A DNA stretch of 64,000 nt from positions 1-64,000 of the forward strand of contig JAENVS010000027.1 of the NCBI GenBank assembly GCA_016650445.1. Reading direction: 5' to 3'. The notes under the pieces were generated by a model. That model made no database searches and was not told the DNA's origin. It was given only the letters and a program-made list of their open reading frames with translations. Every line of letters begins with the position of its first letter. Position 1 is the first letter of the stretch. This document shows, one piece after another, positions 1-8,716 of the stretch. Both the position numbers and the translations under genes were made by a program. Source of the DNA: Frankiaceae bacterium. GTDB taxonomy: Bacteria; Actinomycetota; Actinomycetes; Mycobacteriales; SCTD01.

Positions 1-519
1 ATCCCCGGGCTGGGACCGATCCTGCCCGCCACCGCCCGTGACCTGCTCGATCAGGCCGACACGATCGGGCAGACCGCGGTCGGCCCGGACGGCCAGGTCA
101 TCGCCGTCAGCGACCCGATCCGCACCCCGCGTCCAGCACCCGACCCGTGCCCGCTGGAGCGGCCGCTACCCGTCGACCCGATCCGAGCCGCCCGGCTCGC
201 GCTCCTCGCCGCCGCGCCGTTCGTACGGGAGCTGGCCTACAGCGGCTACCGCATCCCACCCCGGCTGCGCCGGTTCCTCGAAGCCCGCGACCGCACCTGC
301 GTGTTCCCCGGCTGCAACCGACAAGCCCGGCGCACCGACAAGGACCACCGCCGGCCCTGGCCGCTCGGCCCGACGAGCGCCGACAACCTTGACTGCCTGT
401 GCAGGCACCATCATCGCGCCAAGCACACCGTCTTCACCGTGCTCCGCGACACCGACGGCACCTACATCTGGATCACCCGCGGTGGCTGGCAGTTCCTCCG
501 ACAACCCAAGGGCTTCTGA
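1..519 (+). CDS. DUF222/HNH endonuclease family protein, 3' part
   Basis: Frame 1 is open from the window edge to the TGA at 517-519, so the N-terminus lies outside. The visible part ends in an HNH nuclease-like domain: a CVFPGC zinc-type cysteine pair, DKDH in place of the usual D-x-x-H, then NLDCLCRHHHRAKH. This layout is typical of the 13E12/DUF222-HNH family that is expanded in Actinomycetota. The in vivo role of the family is unclear; DNA binding or cleavage is presumed. The ORF track only shows the last 72 codons because no start codon is required upstream. A decayed relative lies at 46667-47847. Confidence 0.8.
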   Translation: MPGLGPILPATARDLLDQADTIGQTAVGPDGQVIAVSDPIRTPRPAPDPCPLERPLPVDPIRAARLALLAAAPFVRELAYSGYRIPPRLRRFLEARDRTCVFPGCNRQARRTDKDHRRPWPLGPTSADNLDCLCRHHHRAKHTVFTVLRDTDGTYIWITRGGWQFLRQPKGF

Positions 520-616
520 CCCCGTCCGAGCCCGCCCCGCCGACAGCCACAGACGAGCCCTCGCCCGCCTGCGGCTCCGGCATGCCACGCGGCGCCCAAG
601 CCGCGTGGCACGGCAC

Positions 617-799
617 CTACCTCCGGTGGCCGGAGGCCAGCAACGCCCACAGCAGCATGAAGACGACGGCGGCTACGGGTATGGCGTACAGGAACGACTG
701 TCCCCAGTCACCTCTTGCGAGTCCGGTCCCAACAGCGGCTGCCACTGCTCCGCCGATGGCGAACGTCGCGGCGGTCTGAATGGTCGGGGGCTGTTTCAC
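617..799 (-). CDS. small two-helix membrane protein
   Basis: A 60-residue ORF with two hydrophobic segments: one around residues 10-26 rich in Ala/Gly/Val, and FLYAIPVAAVVFMLLWALLA near the C-terminus. They are separated by a short polar turn containing RGDWG. It is isolated on the minus strand, antisense to nothing recognisable. No family is recognised. The hydrophobic pattern is unlikely to arise as a shadow of another gene here, which supports it being real. Bases 800-1018 downstream of the divergent ends show no further gene. Confidence 0.5.
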   Translation of the reverse strand: MKQPPTIQTAATFAIGGAVAAAVGTGLARGDWGQSFLYAIPVAAVVFMLLWALLASGHRR

Positions 800-1018
800 C
801 GCCGGAACGTAGCCCGTCGCGCTGGAAACGGCACCTCTCTGCTCGCCGGGATCGCCCGCCGTACGGATGAGATCGGAGCGTGCCGCACCTGAGGGGCTCC
901 GATTTGATGCGTACGGCGGCCCAAGGGAGGCACGTAGAGAAGGCCGGTTCTCGTCGGGTCAGTGGTGCCCGCGCAGTTCGGCGATGAGCCTGGCTGTCAG
1001 GCTCGATCGCGGCCGCTG

Positions 1019-2719
1019 CTACGGGCGCATGGCGTAGGTGCCGGCGAGGTCGCGGACCTGCTGCCAGACGTGGCCGTAGCGGGCGTCGTCACGGGCCGGC
1101 GCGCGCACGTGGTCCAGTGCCCACATCTGCTGCGCCTTGGTGGCGGCGGCCTTGCCGTGCAGGTCGACGGCGTACGCCGAGAAGTCGCGCACGAACACGT
1201 CGAAGACCTGGTCGACGAGCCGGCGGTCGACGTTGGCGAGGGCCGCCTGCTCGAGGATCAGCTGGCCGTAGACGACGAGGGTGAACAGCTCGCCGAGCAC
1301 GAGCAGCAGGTCGAGGTCCTTCGCCTGCTCGGCGTCCGGGCCGGCCGTCGTGACGAGCGTGACGAGGCCTTCGGCCTGCTCGCGGAAGACGGCGACGTTG
1401 GGGACGTCGGCGTAGACGTCGTACGCCGTCCGCCAGTCGCCGAAGCCGATCGCGCCGAGTCCGCGCGCGGGTCCCTGGTGGAACAGGAACGCGTCGTCGG
1501 CCGCGTCGCGGCAACGCGTGACCGCCGGCACGTCGCTCACCTTGAGCAGGTACTGCGGCAGGAACTTCAGCACCAGTGCCATGTTGACGTGCACGGTGCC
1601 CTCGAGCTTGGGAAGCGCGCGGATGTCCATCGCGGCCTGCTCGAAGTAGGTGTCCTTCTCGAAGCCGCGCGCGGCGATGACGTCCCACAGCGCATCGATG
1701 CAGCGCTCGCCCTCGGTCGTGACCTTCATCTTCGTGACCGGGTTGAACAGCAGGTACCGCCGGTCCTCTGCGGACGCGGAGCGGAAGTAGTCGATGGCGC
1801 GCTCGCCGTACAGCTTCATCGCGATCAGCCGTGCGTACGCGTCGGTGAGGCCCTGCCGGACGTGCGGGAAGTCGGTCACCCGCTTGCCGTAGAGCACCCG
1901 GTGGTCGGCATGGGTGATCGCCTCGTAGAACGCGTGCTCGCAGATGCCGATGGAAGCGAAGCCGAGGTTGAACTTGCCGATATTGACGGTGTTGAGCGCG
2001 GCGTCGAAGGCGGCCGGTCCGGTGTGCAGGATGTCGGCGTCCGTGAGCGGGTAGTCGTGCAGCCGGAACTCGCTGACGTACATCTGCCCCATCACGACGT
2101 TCTGCACGAGCTCGTACGACGGGTGCCGGCTGTCGACTGCGAAGAAGACGTAGCCGTCCGGCCCCTCGACGTCGGCGCGCCGGCCGAAGACCGACACCAT
2201 CCCGGCGACGTTGCCGTTGCCGATGTAGTACTTGCCGCCGGTGGCGGTGAAACCTTCCGCGGCTGGGGTCAGGACCATGTCGGTGCTGTAGATGTCGGCA
2301 CCGTGCGCCTGCTCGGACAGGCCGAAGGCGAACACCCCGCCGTCGGCCAGGACCTCCGTCGCGCGCGCCTTGGCGGCTTGGTTGCCGCTCTGCCAGATCG
2401 GTCCGAGGCCGAGGATGGTGACCTGCCACGTGTACCAGTAGCCCAGGCCGTAGAAGGCGAGCACCTCACCGAACGCGCAGATGCGGGCGGTGTCCCAGCG
2501 ACCGCCCTGCTCGCCGGGGGTGAGCAGCGTCTCGAACGCCTTCTCCGACGCGATGAAGGCGAGGAAGTCGGCGTACCACTCGCGCTCGTGGTGGGCGCGC
2601 TTCAGCTCCACCTTGCCGCGCTGCTCGAACCACTCGATGGTCGCGGTGATCAGCCGGCGCGCCTCCGGGTCCAGCTCGGCGGGGTCGTACGACGTCGGGT
2701 CGAGCAGCAGGCCGGTCAT
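1019..2719 (-). CDS. acyl-CoA dehydrogenase/oxidase family protein
   Basis: 566 residues. The middle region has the acyl-CoA dehydrogenase beta-domain signature, seen as FGLSEQAHGAD followed by a FTATGGKYYIGNG strand pair, and a C-terminal helical half. At 566 residues it is longer than the usual 380-residue dehydrogenases and nearer to long-form or acyl-CoA-oxidase-type members, so it may oxidise an unusual acyl thioester with FAD. The catalytic base cannot be assigned by eye. It is the last gene of a minus-strand operon that also encodes an alkyl-sulfatase-type hydrolase and a PNPOx-fold protein, suggesting breakdown of a lipid-like or sulfated substrate (inference). Confidence 0.85.
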   Translation of the reverse strand: MTGLLLDPTSYDPAELDPEARRLITATIEWFEQRGKVELKRAHHEREWYADFLAFIASEKAFETLLTPGEQGGRWDTARICAFGEVLAFYGLGYWYTWQVTILGLGPIWQSGNQAAKARATEVLADGGVFAFGLSEQAHGADIYSTDMVLTPAAEGFTATGGKYYIGNGNVAGMVSVFGRRADVEGPDGYVFFAVDSRHPSYELVQNVVMGQMYVSEFRLHDYPLTDADILHTGPAAFDAALNTVNIGKFNLGFASIGICEHAFYEAITHADHRVLYGKRVTDFPHVRQGLTDAYARLIAMKLYGERAIDYFRSASAEDRRYLLFNPVTKMKVTTEGERCIDALWDVIAARGFEKDTYFEQAAMDIRALPKLEGTVHVNMALVLKFLPQYLLKVSDVPAVTRCRDAADDAFLFHQGPARGLGAIGFGDWRTAYDVYADVPNVAVFREQAEGLVTLVTTAGPDAEQAKDLDLLLVLGELFTLVVYGQLILEQAALANVDRRLVDQVFDVFVRDFSAYAVDLHGKAAATKAQQMWALDHVRAPARDDARYGHVWQQVRDLAGTYAMRP

Positions 2720-2747
2720 GCGATCACTCTCGCACTGTCACGTCACA

Positions 2748-3638
2748 TCAGGGCCGTACGCCGATCTCGGCGTGGGCGCTGCGGTCCAGGTGCCAGCTGC
2801 GCTCCGGTTTCCAGCCGCGCCGCGTGAGCCGGTCCAACCGGATGTGGGCTGTCGCGACCTCGCTGTTGTGGCAGGTCGCGGTGGCGCCGTCGGGGTCGGT
2901 GTAGCCGATCTGCACCGAGCGGTCCGGGTCCTGGTGGACGTCGACGCGAATGCGGTGCCGTGCGCCGAGAAGACCGCGGACCCGCCAGTCCGGCAGCCCG
3001 AGCCGGGCCCGCAGCAGCGGCGCCTGCCGGAGTGGGTCTCGTGGCCGGTCGATGCCGTCCACCCGTAGTTGCAAGAAGGTCAGCGGCGGGAGGGCCGACA
3101 GTCCCGGCCGCGTCGAGACCGCCGACACGATCTCCAGCACGTCACCGCCGCCGAGGTCGGCGTGCAGCCAGCCCCACCGGCGGGCGCTGCCATGGCCGTA
3201 TATCCGGGCCGATGCACCAGGCGCGTTCTGAAGCTCGAAGACCCGGTCGCCGACGGCGAAGGTGCCGTCGTACGACCCCGTGGGGGAGGGCACCACCTGC
3301 GCGGCCGGAAGCAGCTCGCGCTCCCAGGCGTAGCGGGGAAAGGTGAACAGCGTCGGCCCGCCGTCATTCGTGCACCGCAGCTCCCAGGACAGCGGGCCGG
3401 CTTGACCTCGCAGCTCGTCGGGTGGCAGCCCGTCCGGCGGGGTCGGTCCGAAGCGCTCCCACACCGGCGGTGCGTCGATCGGGAACGCAGCTGCCCACCC
3501 GTGGACGAACGCCGCGCCGGTGGTCGGCGCGACGAGCTCCGTGTGCAGCCAGAAGCCGGTGCCGGTCGCCGGGTCGGTGAGAGTCGTGTACCAGACCTCG
3601 AGCCGTCCGGTCTGGCCGCGCCACCGCGGGGTTCTCAC
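2748..3638 (-). CDS. conserved protein of unknown function, beta-rich
   Basis: 296 residues starting at a GTG that overlaps the TGA of the upstream hydrolase gene (GTGA), so translation is coupled; the longer track ORF upstream of this is shadow sequence. The protein is rich in Trp, Gly and aromatic pairs (GRLEVWYTT, GFWLHTE, RRWGWLHADLGGGD). This is the look of two-barrel lipocalin-like proteins of the AttH/CrtC/Svf1 kind, but the match is by impression only. No signal peptide or membrane helix is seen. Its position between a sulfatase-type hydrolase and an acyl-CoA dehydrogenase suggests a role in handling a hydrophobic substrate. Confidence 0.75.
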   Translation of the reverse strand: MRTPRWRGQTGRLEVWYTTLTDPATGTGFWLHTELVAPTTGAAFVHGWAAAFPIDAPPVWERFGPTPPDGLPPDELRGQAGPLSWELRCTNDGGPTLFTFPRYAWERELLPAAQVVPSPTGSYDGTFAVGDRVFELQNAPGASARIYGHGSARRWGWLHADLGGGDVLEIVSAVSTRPGLSALPPLTFLQLRVDGIDRPRDPLRQAPLLRARLGLPDWRVRGLLGARHRIRVDVHQDPDRSVQIGYTDPDGATATCHNSEVATAHIRLDRLTRRGWKPERSWHLDRSAHAEIGVRP

Positions 3639-4876
3639 CCGGATTCCTTCGCAGTCCAGGAGAAGACGCCTTTGGACATCGTGGACGCCTCTGCTTCGGC
3701 GCGTGCGCCGTAGACGTCCGCACGGGCTGCGTTGACGACATCGTCGTCCGGGGCTGCCTGCCAGGCGAGCTCGGCGAGGTGTCCCGCGAGCCGGAGGTCG
3801 CCCGCATCGGCAAGAGCCCGAGCCCTGTCTGCCAGCGCCCGCGCTCCACCGGCAAGGGCAGCCAGCTCTGTCGCGAGCGCCTTGGCGGGCGCCGGCTTGA
3901 GGTGCGCCGGGTCGCCGTCCCACCACCCGCCGTACAACCGCCAGATGTTGCGTACGACGAACTCCGGCTCGTCGTACACGGGTCGCAGGTAGGGCCGGTC
4001 GAGCAGGTGCTGCGGTGCGCGCACGGTGTGCACGATGTCGTCCAGACGCGCGCCCTCGTTCATCATCGCGACGGTCGCGTCGTGCAGGTGCTCGAGGAGC
4101 TCGGCGGTCTCGGTGAGCGCCAGCCGGATCCGGTCCGCGCCGACGACAGGAACGCCGTGCCCCGGCAGCATCAGCTCGGCGCCGAGCTCGGCCATGTCGC
4201 GCAGGCCGGCCGCCCACTCGCGCGGGTAGCGCTGCACCTTCTGCGGGTTGCCGGCGTTGGGCGAGGCCCAGATGAACAGGTCGCCGCAGCAGAGCACCTT
4301 GCGATCCGGGATCCAGGTATAGGTGTGGTCGTCGGTCTCACCGCGGCAGTGCCGCAGCTCGAAGCGCGCGCCGCCGACGTCGAGCGCGAGCGCGTCGCGA
4401 TACGTCTGGTCCGGGTAGCGGTATGCCCGTGGCCAGAGCAGGTCGGGCAGCTGGAACTGCCGCTGGTTGATGACCTCGTTGTAGCCCGCAGTGAGGATGT
4501 AGCGGTCGAAGCGGGCCGGCAGGGCCTCGTGCGCCACGACGCGCGGTGCCGGCCAGTCGTGAGCGGCGGACTCCTCTTCGAAAACAGGTACGCCGAAGAC
4601 GTGGTCGATGTGCCCGTGCGAGTACACCGCCGTGTGCAGCCGCGACGTGTCCCACCGCCGCAACGTGCCATGCACGTGCTGCGCGAGCGGTGCGCTCCCG
4701 GTGTCGACGAGTACCAGACCGTCGTCGGTCCGGAAGGCACTGACGTTGGCGAACGACGGCACGAACGCCACGCCGTCGGCGACCTCCTGCGCCTCGCCGA
4801 TCAGTGAGAACGGATGGCTCTCCTCGACCGTCGTCTCGCCGCGCCAGAGCTTGTCCGCCAGGTCGAGGACGTCCAT
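3635..4876 (-). CDS. metallo-beta-lactamase hydrolase, alkyl sulfatase type
   Basis: 413 residues with a metallo-beta-lactamase fold: the zinc motif SHGHIDH near residue 90, a downstream CRGETDDHTY segment, and LPGHG for a later metal ligand. The C-terminal half has the alkyl-sulfatase dimerisation signature, NIWRLYGGWWDGDPAHLKP. The SCP2-like third domain of full SdsA1/YjcS enzymes (about 650 residues) is not visible. A linear primary or secondary alkyl sulfate, or another ester, is a plausible substrate. It starts 3 bases after the PNPOx gene and overlaps the next gene by 4 bases, so it is part of one operon. Confidence 0.85.
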   Translation of the reverse strand: MDVLDLADKLWRGETTVEESHPFSLIGEAQEVADGVAFVPSFANVSAFRTDDGLVLVDTGSAPLAQHVHGTLRRWDTSRLHTAVYSHGHIDHVFGVPVFEEESAAHDWPAPRVVAHEALPARFDRYILTAGYNEVINQRQFQLPDLLWPRAYRYPDQTYRDALALDVGGARFELRHCRGETDDHTYTWIPDRKVLCCGDLFIWASPNAGNPQKVQRYPREWAAGLRDMAELGAELMLPGHGVPVVGADRIRLALTETAELLEHLHDATVAMMNEGARLDDIVHTVRAPQHLLDRPYLRPVYDEPEFVVRNIWRLYGGWWDGDPAHLKPAPAKALATELAALAGGARALADRARALADAGDLRLAGHLAELAWQAAPDDDVVNAARADVYGARAEAEASTMSKGVFSWTAKESG

Positions 4877-4879
4877 CGG

Positions 4880-5473
4880 CTACTGCGCTGCCGGGTCGCC
4901 GGCCGGCAGGACGCCTGCGGCCAGATCGCTGCGCTTCCAGTCCGGCACCGGCGTCGGCTCGCCCTGGTGCGGCACGAACCGCGAGGGCTCGACCAGCTCC
5001 ATCCGGTGGATGTACCGAGGGCAGTTCGGGAACACCTGCGTGACCGCCACCCGGACGACCCCCTGGGCTTCGGCGTACGACGCGGTCAGCTCGTCGTCCT
5101 CGTCGAGGGTGGCCGTGCCCTCGATCCGCAGCCGCGACGGGCTCTCGAAGTCGACGAACAGAAGCCCGACCTTCGGGTTGACCTGGACGTTGCCCAGCGA
5201 GAGGTACATCCCGTTCCCGTCGTACACCGGGAAGCAGATCGTCCGCTCGTCGAGAACCCTGACGAATCCGGCATCTCCACCCTTGTAGGAGCATTGCGGT
5301 TGCCCGTCCGCGTCCGCCGTCGCGAGGAAGAACATGCTCATCCGCTCCAGGAAGGCGCGTTCTCCCGGCCCGAGGACGTCGGAGTGGACCTTCTCGACGA
5401 GCCGGTCGGCGAGTCGCCGGGTGTCGTGCCGGTCCTGCAGCTGGCGTGATCCGTCGTGGTAGCGCTCGGTCAT
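4880..5473 (-). CDS. pyridoxamine 5'-phosphate oxidase-fold protein
   Basis: 197 residues starting at the ATG of MTERYHDGSR; the track's longer ORF upstream is shadow. It shows the split-barrel FMN-binding pattern: FLATADADGQPQCSYKGG, then ICFPVYDGNGMYLSLGNV and VGLLFVDFESPSRLRIEG. Similar proteins reduce or oxidise small molecules with FMN or F420, or scavenge haem-like cofactors; the substrate cannot be told. It is the first gene of a four-gene minus-strand operon and is divergent from a secreted caspase-like gene, with a promoter region of only 66 bases between them. Confidence 0.8.
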   Translation of the reverse strand: MTERYHDGSRQLQDRHDTRRLADRLVEKVHSDVLGPGERAFLERMSMFFLATADADGQPQCSYKGGDAGFVRVLDERTICFPVYDGNGMYLSLGNVQVNPKVGLLFVDFESPSRLRIEGTATLDEDDELTASYAEAQGVVRVAVTQVFPNCPRYIHRMELVEPSRFVPHQGEPTPVPDWKRSDLAAGVLPAGDPAAQ

Positions 5474-5539
5474 GCCGCCAGTGTGGACTGTCACCCGGGA
5501 GTGAGCAGGAGTCCGGGTGTCGGAAGCGAACCCATCCAG

Positions 5540-6712
5540 GTGATCGAGGGGAGCACACGCCGCCGGGTGCTTCTCGCCGCCCTGGTGGCGATCGTTCCGT
5601 GCCTGTCGTACTCCGGCGCCTCGGCGGACACCGCGCCGCGGACCGCCACCCGCACGGTCGAGGCGTCGTACAGCCGAGCGGGCGGGATCGCCCCCGCAAG
5701 TGGCCAGCCGGTGCTGCTGTCCCCGGGGCCGGCGCACCCGTCGAAGTCGCCGGAGAACAAGGCGCAGATCGCGGTGAGCGACCAGTCCGGCCGGGCCGTG
5801 GCGATCCACATCCAGTACCAGCCGGCCGGGCAGACGAGCACGACGACGCGGGTCTACTGCGGCACGAGCCCGACGCTCGCCATCGCGGTCGGGTCGACCG
5901 TCCAGGTCACGACCCTTGCCGGCACCTGCCCGAGCGGCACAGCGTCGCTGCCGACGAGCGGGCGCATCGCGATCGTCTTCACCCGGCCGCTGCCACCGCC
6001 GAAGCCGCCGACCATCAGCCCCGAGAACCGCTGGGCACTCCTCATCGGCGTGCAGGACTACGCCGGCAACGTCCACTCGACGTACGGCGCCCGCGGCGAC
6101 GTCAACGCCGCGCGCACGGCTCTCTTGCGCAGCGGCTGGCGCAATGACCACATCATGGTCCTGCTCGACGGGCAGGCGACGGCGAGCGCGATCCTCGACG
6201 CCATGGCGTGGCTCGCGGCGCGCAGCGGACCGAGCACCTTCACGCTGTTCCACTACTCCGGGCACATCTGCATCGCCAGCCGCGGCCCGTGCCCGTCAGG
6301 ACACACGTGGCTGTGGGGCTACGACAACCGGTTCATCCCGGAGACGACGGTCGGGTCGGTGCTCGGTCAGGTGCAGGGCCGCGCGTGGTTCGACTTCGCC
6401 GGCTGCGAAGCTGGTGCGTTCAACGTCGGGCTGAGTTCGCCGAAGCGGCTGTTCAGCGCGTCGTCCCGGCCGGATGAGACGTCGTACGAGCAGCCGGCCT
6501 GGAAGGAGTCCGTCTGGGGTGGCCTCGTCTGGGACCACGCCTTCCTGCAGGGCAAGGCCGGCGCCAAGCCGAACAAGGCGACGATCGGGCAGATGGTCGC
6601 CTACGGCAAGGCGCAGGCGCCGCGTGTGACCGCGAAGCAGGCCGCGGGGCCGCAGCATCCGGTCGTCGTGGGCGGCGACCCGACCCAGAGCCTGTACGCG
6701 CCGCGGCCCTAA
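5540..6712 (+). CDS. secreted caspase-like cysteine peptidase (clan CD)
   Basis: 390 residues from GTG 5540, chosen because it gives an ideal signal peptide: RRR, a hydrophobic core VLLAALVAIVP, and ASA before the mature chain. A GTG at 5501 is an alternative. The C-terminal 230 residues look like a metacaspase/C14 domain: WALLIGVQDYAG opens it, FHYSGH carries the presumed catalytic His and DFAGCEAG the catalytic Cys. The N-terminal 120 residues are a small beta-rich domain of unknown type. It acts outside the cytoplasm; target unknown. Stand-alone, 5 bases before the next gene. Confidence 0.75.
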   Translation: MIEGSTRRRVLLAALVAIVPCLSYSGASADTAPRTATRTVEASYSRAGGIAPASGQPVLLSPGPAHPSKSPENKAQIAVSDQSGRAVAIHIQYQPAGQTSTTTRVYCGTSPTLAIAVGSTVQVTTLAGTCPSGTASLPTSGRIAIVFTRPLPPPKPPTISPENRWALLIGVQDYAGNVHSTYGARGDVNAARTALLRSGWRNDHIMVLLDGQATASAILDAMAWLAARSGPSTFTLFHYSGHICIASRGPCPSGHTWLWGYDNRFIPETTVGSVLGQVQGRAWFDFAGCEAGAFNVGLSSPKRLFSASSRPDETSYEQPAWKESVWGGLVWDHAFLQGKAGAKPNKATIGQMVAYGKAQAPRVTAKQAAGPQHPVVVGGDPTQSLYAPRP

Positions 6713-6717
6713 CAGGC

Positions 6718-7830
6718 ATGCTGGCCGCCATGACGACGGCCACGAACCTCCCGAGCGCCCCGTCTCGCCTCGCCGATCCCGGCGAGGGGATCTCCGCCGA
6801 TGAGCTCGCGCTCGCCGGGCGCAACCACGCGCTGCTCCTCGAAGCGATGCGACACGACGTCACACCCGCCGGGCTGCACTACGTCCTCGTGCACTACGAC
6901 GTGCCGGACGTCGACGCCACCACCTGGACGCTGTCGGTGGACGGCAAGGTGGCGACGCCGCTGTCGATGGATCTGGAGCGGCTGCGGGCCTACCCGCCGG
7001 TCAGCATCCCGGTCACGATGGAGTGCGCGGGCAACGGCCGTGCGCACCTCGAGCCGCGCCCGGTCAGCCAGCCCTGGTTGGAGGGCGCGGTCGGGACGGC
7101 GGTCTGGACCGGCGCGCGGCTCGTCGATGTCCTGGCCGATGCCCGCCCGACGGGTCGCGCTGTCGACGTGGTGTTCACCGGCGCGGACCATGGGGTGGAG
7201 CGCGGGGTCGAGCAGGACTACGCCCGTGGCCTGTCGCTCGCCGAGGCGCTGCGGCCGGATGTTCTGCTGGCCTACGAGATGAACGGCCAGCCGCTTCCAC
7301 CGCAGCACGGCTTCCCGCTCCGGTTGGTGGTGCCCGGCTGGTACGGCATGACGTCGGTCAAGTGGCTCACCTCGATCACCCTCACCGACGCGCCGTACGA
7401 CGGCTTCCAGAACGCCGTCGCCTACCGCGTCAAGCAGGACGTCGACGACGTGGGCGAGCCCGTGTCGCGGATCGCGGTGCGGGCGCTGATGATCCCGCCC
7501 GGCTTCCCGGACTTCGGCTCGCGTCGTCGCATCGTCGAGGCCGGACACGTCGCGCTGAGTGGTCGCGCCTGGTCCGGCCGCGGAGTCGTGACGCGCGTCG
7601 AGGTCTCGTACGACGGCGGTACGACGTGGGCGGACGCGGTCCTCGAGCCGGCGCCGGGACGGTTTGCCTGGGCGAGGTGGACCGCAACCTGGACCGCGAC
7701 GCCCGGGGACCACGAGCTGTCCGTCCGGGCCACCGACGACACCGGTGACACGCAGCCGACATCTCCTGCGTGGAACGCCCAGGGCATGGCCAACAACGGG
7801 GTGCAGCGCGTGCACGCGCATGTCCGCTGA
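6718..7830 (+). CDS. sulfite oxidase-type molybdopterin oxidoreductase
   Basis: 370 residues (MTTATN at 6730 is an equally possible start). It contains the molybdenum-cofactor domain of the sulfite oxidase family, with the Mo-ligand Cys in TMECAGNGR near residue 103, the conserved GFPLRLVVPGWYGMTSVKWL block, and a C-terminal Mo-co dimerisation domain ending GMANNG. No Tat or Sec signal is seen and no haem domain is fused, so it is probably cytoplasmic and uses a separate electron acceptor. Plant-like sulfite oxidase or a bacterial methionine-sulfoxide or unknown oxidase activity is possible. It overlaps the following kinase gene by 11 bases. Confidence 0.88.
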   Translation: MLAAMTTATNLPSAPSRLADPGEGISADELALAGRNHALLLEAMRHDVTPAGLHYVLVHYDVPDVDATTWTLSVDGKVATPLSMDLERLRAYPPVSIPVTMECAGNGRAHLEPRPVSQPWLEGAVGTAVWTGARLVDVLADARPTGRAVDVVFTGADHGVERGVEQDYARGLSLAEALRPDVLLAYEMNGQPLPPQHGFPLRLVVPGWYGMTSVKWLTSITLTDAPYDGFQNAVAYRVKQDVDDVGEPVSRIAVRALMIPPGFPDFGSRRRIVEAGHVALSGRAWSGRGVVTRVEVSYDGGTTWADAVLEPAPGRFAWARWTATWTATPGDHELSVRATDDTGDTQPTSPAWNAQGMANNGVQRVHAHVR

Positions 7831-8716
7831 CGTCCTCGTCCTGGGCTCGCTGAACGTCGACCTCGTCATGCGCGTGCCGCGCATCCCGCAGGTGGGGGAG
7901 ACCGTCGCCGACGGCCGCTTCGCCCGTCGACGCGGCGGCAAGGGCGCGAACCAGGCCGTGGCCGCGGCGCGGCTCGGTGCACGCGTGCGCATGGTCGGCG
8001 GCGTCGGTGCCGACGACGAGGGCCGCTACGCCCTCGCCGGGCTCGTGGCCGAGGGCGTCGACACCTCACTCGTCGAGGTGGTGCCGGATCAGCCGACCGG
8101 CACCGCGCTGATCCTCGTCGACGACGCCGGCGACAACCTCATCGCGGTCGCCTCGGGCGCCAACGCGTGCATCGCCGTGTCGGCTGGATTCGCCGACGTA
8201 CTGGCGTCAGGACCTGGCGTGCTGCTCGCCTCGCTGGAGGTCCCCGTCGACGTCGTGCTGTCGGTGGCGGCGATGGCGCTCGATGCCGGCTGGGCGGTCG
8301 TCGTCAACCCGGCTCCGGCACCGCCGCCCGGCACGTCATGGCCGGCCGGCGCGGTTCTCACGCCCAACCAGAGCGAGCTGCAGTCGATGACCGGCGAAGG
8401 TGACGTCGAGACAGCCGTGCGACAGCTCGCCACCGACAGCGGCTGCCGGATTGTGGCGACACTCGGCGCGGAGGGGGTGCTCCTCTGCACCGGCGACACG
8501 GTCGAGCGGGTCGCCGGTGTCCCGGTGCAGTGCGTCGACACGACCGGCGCCGGCGACGCCTTCAACGGGGCGCTGGCGATGGGCCTCGCCGCCGGCTTGT
8601 CGCTCACGGAGGCGGTGCGGCAGGCGAACGCGGCGGCGGCGTACTCGACCGAGACCGCCGGCGCCCAGGAGGGCCTGCTCACGCTCGCGCAGCTGCAGTC
8701 CCGGTCCCGCGGCTAG
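7820..8716 (+). CDS. ribokinase-family carbohydrate kinase (PfkB)
   Basis: 298 residues from ATG 7820, which lies inside the end of the molybdo-enzyme gene. Motifs of the PfkB/ribokinase family are complete: VLGSLNVDLV at the N-terminus, RRGGKGANQAVAAARLG for sugar binding, LTPNQSE, and DTTGAGDAFNGALA with the catalytic Asp and anion hole. It phosphorylates ribose or a related sugar with ATP. It ends convergently (4-base overlap) with the first arm of the aminosugar locus and may serve the ADP-ribosylglycohydrolase-fold gene there by trapping released ribose (inference). Confidence 0.88.
   Translation: MSADVLVLGSLNVDLVMRVPRIPQVGETVADGRFARRRGGKGANQAVAAARLGARVRMVGGVGADDEGRYALAGLVAEGVDTSLVEVVPDQPTGTALILVDDAGDNLIAVASGANACIAVSAGFADVLASGPGVLLASLEVPVDVVLSVAAMALDAGWAVVVNPAPAPPPGTSWPAGAVLTPNQSELQSMTGEGDVETAVRQLATDSGCRIVATLGAEGVLLCTGDTVERVAGVPVQCVDTTGAGDAFNGALAMGLAAGLSLTEAVRQANAAAAYSTETAGAQEGLLTLAQLQSRSRG

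Noticed and set aside
962-2827. 621-codon plus-strand ORF
   Set aside because: It is the antisense shadow of the acyl-CoA dehydrogenase gene; high GC leaves the opposite frames open and the translation has no recognisable domain.
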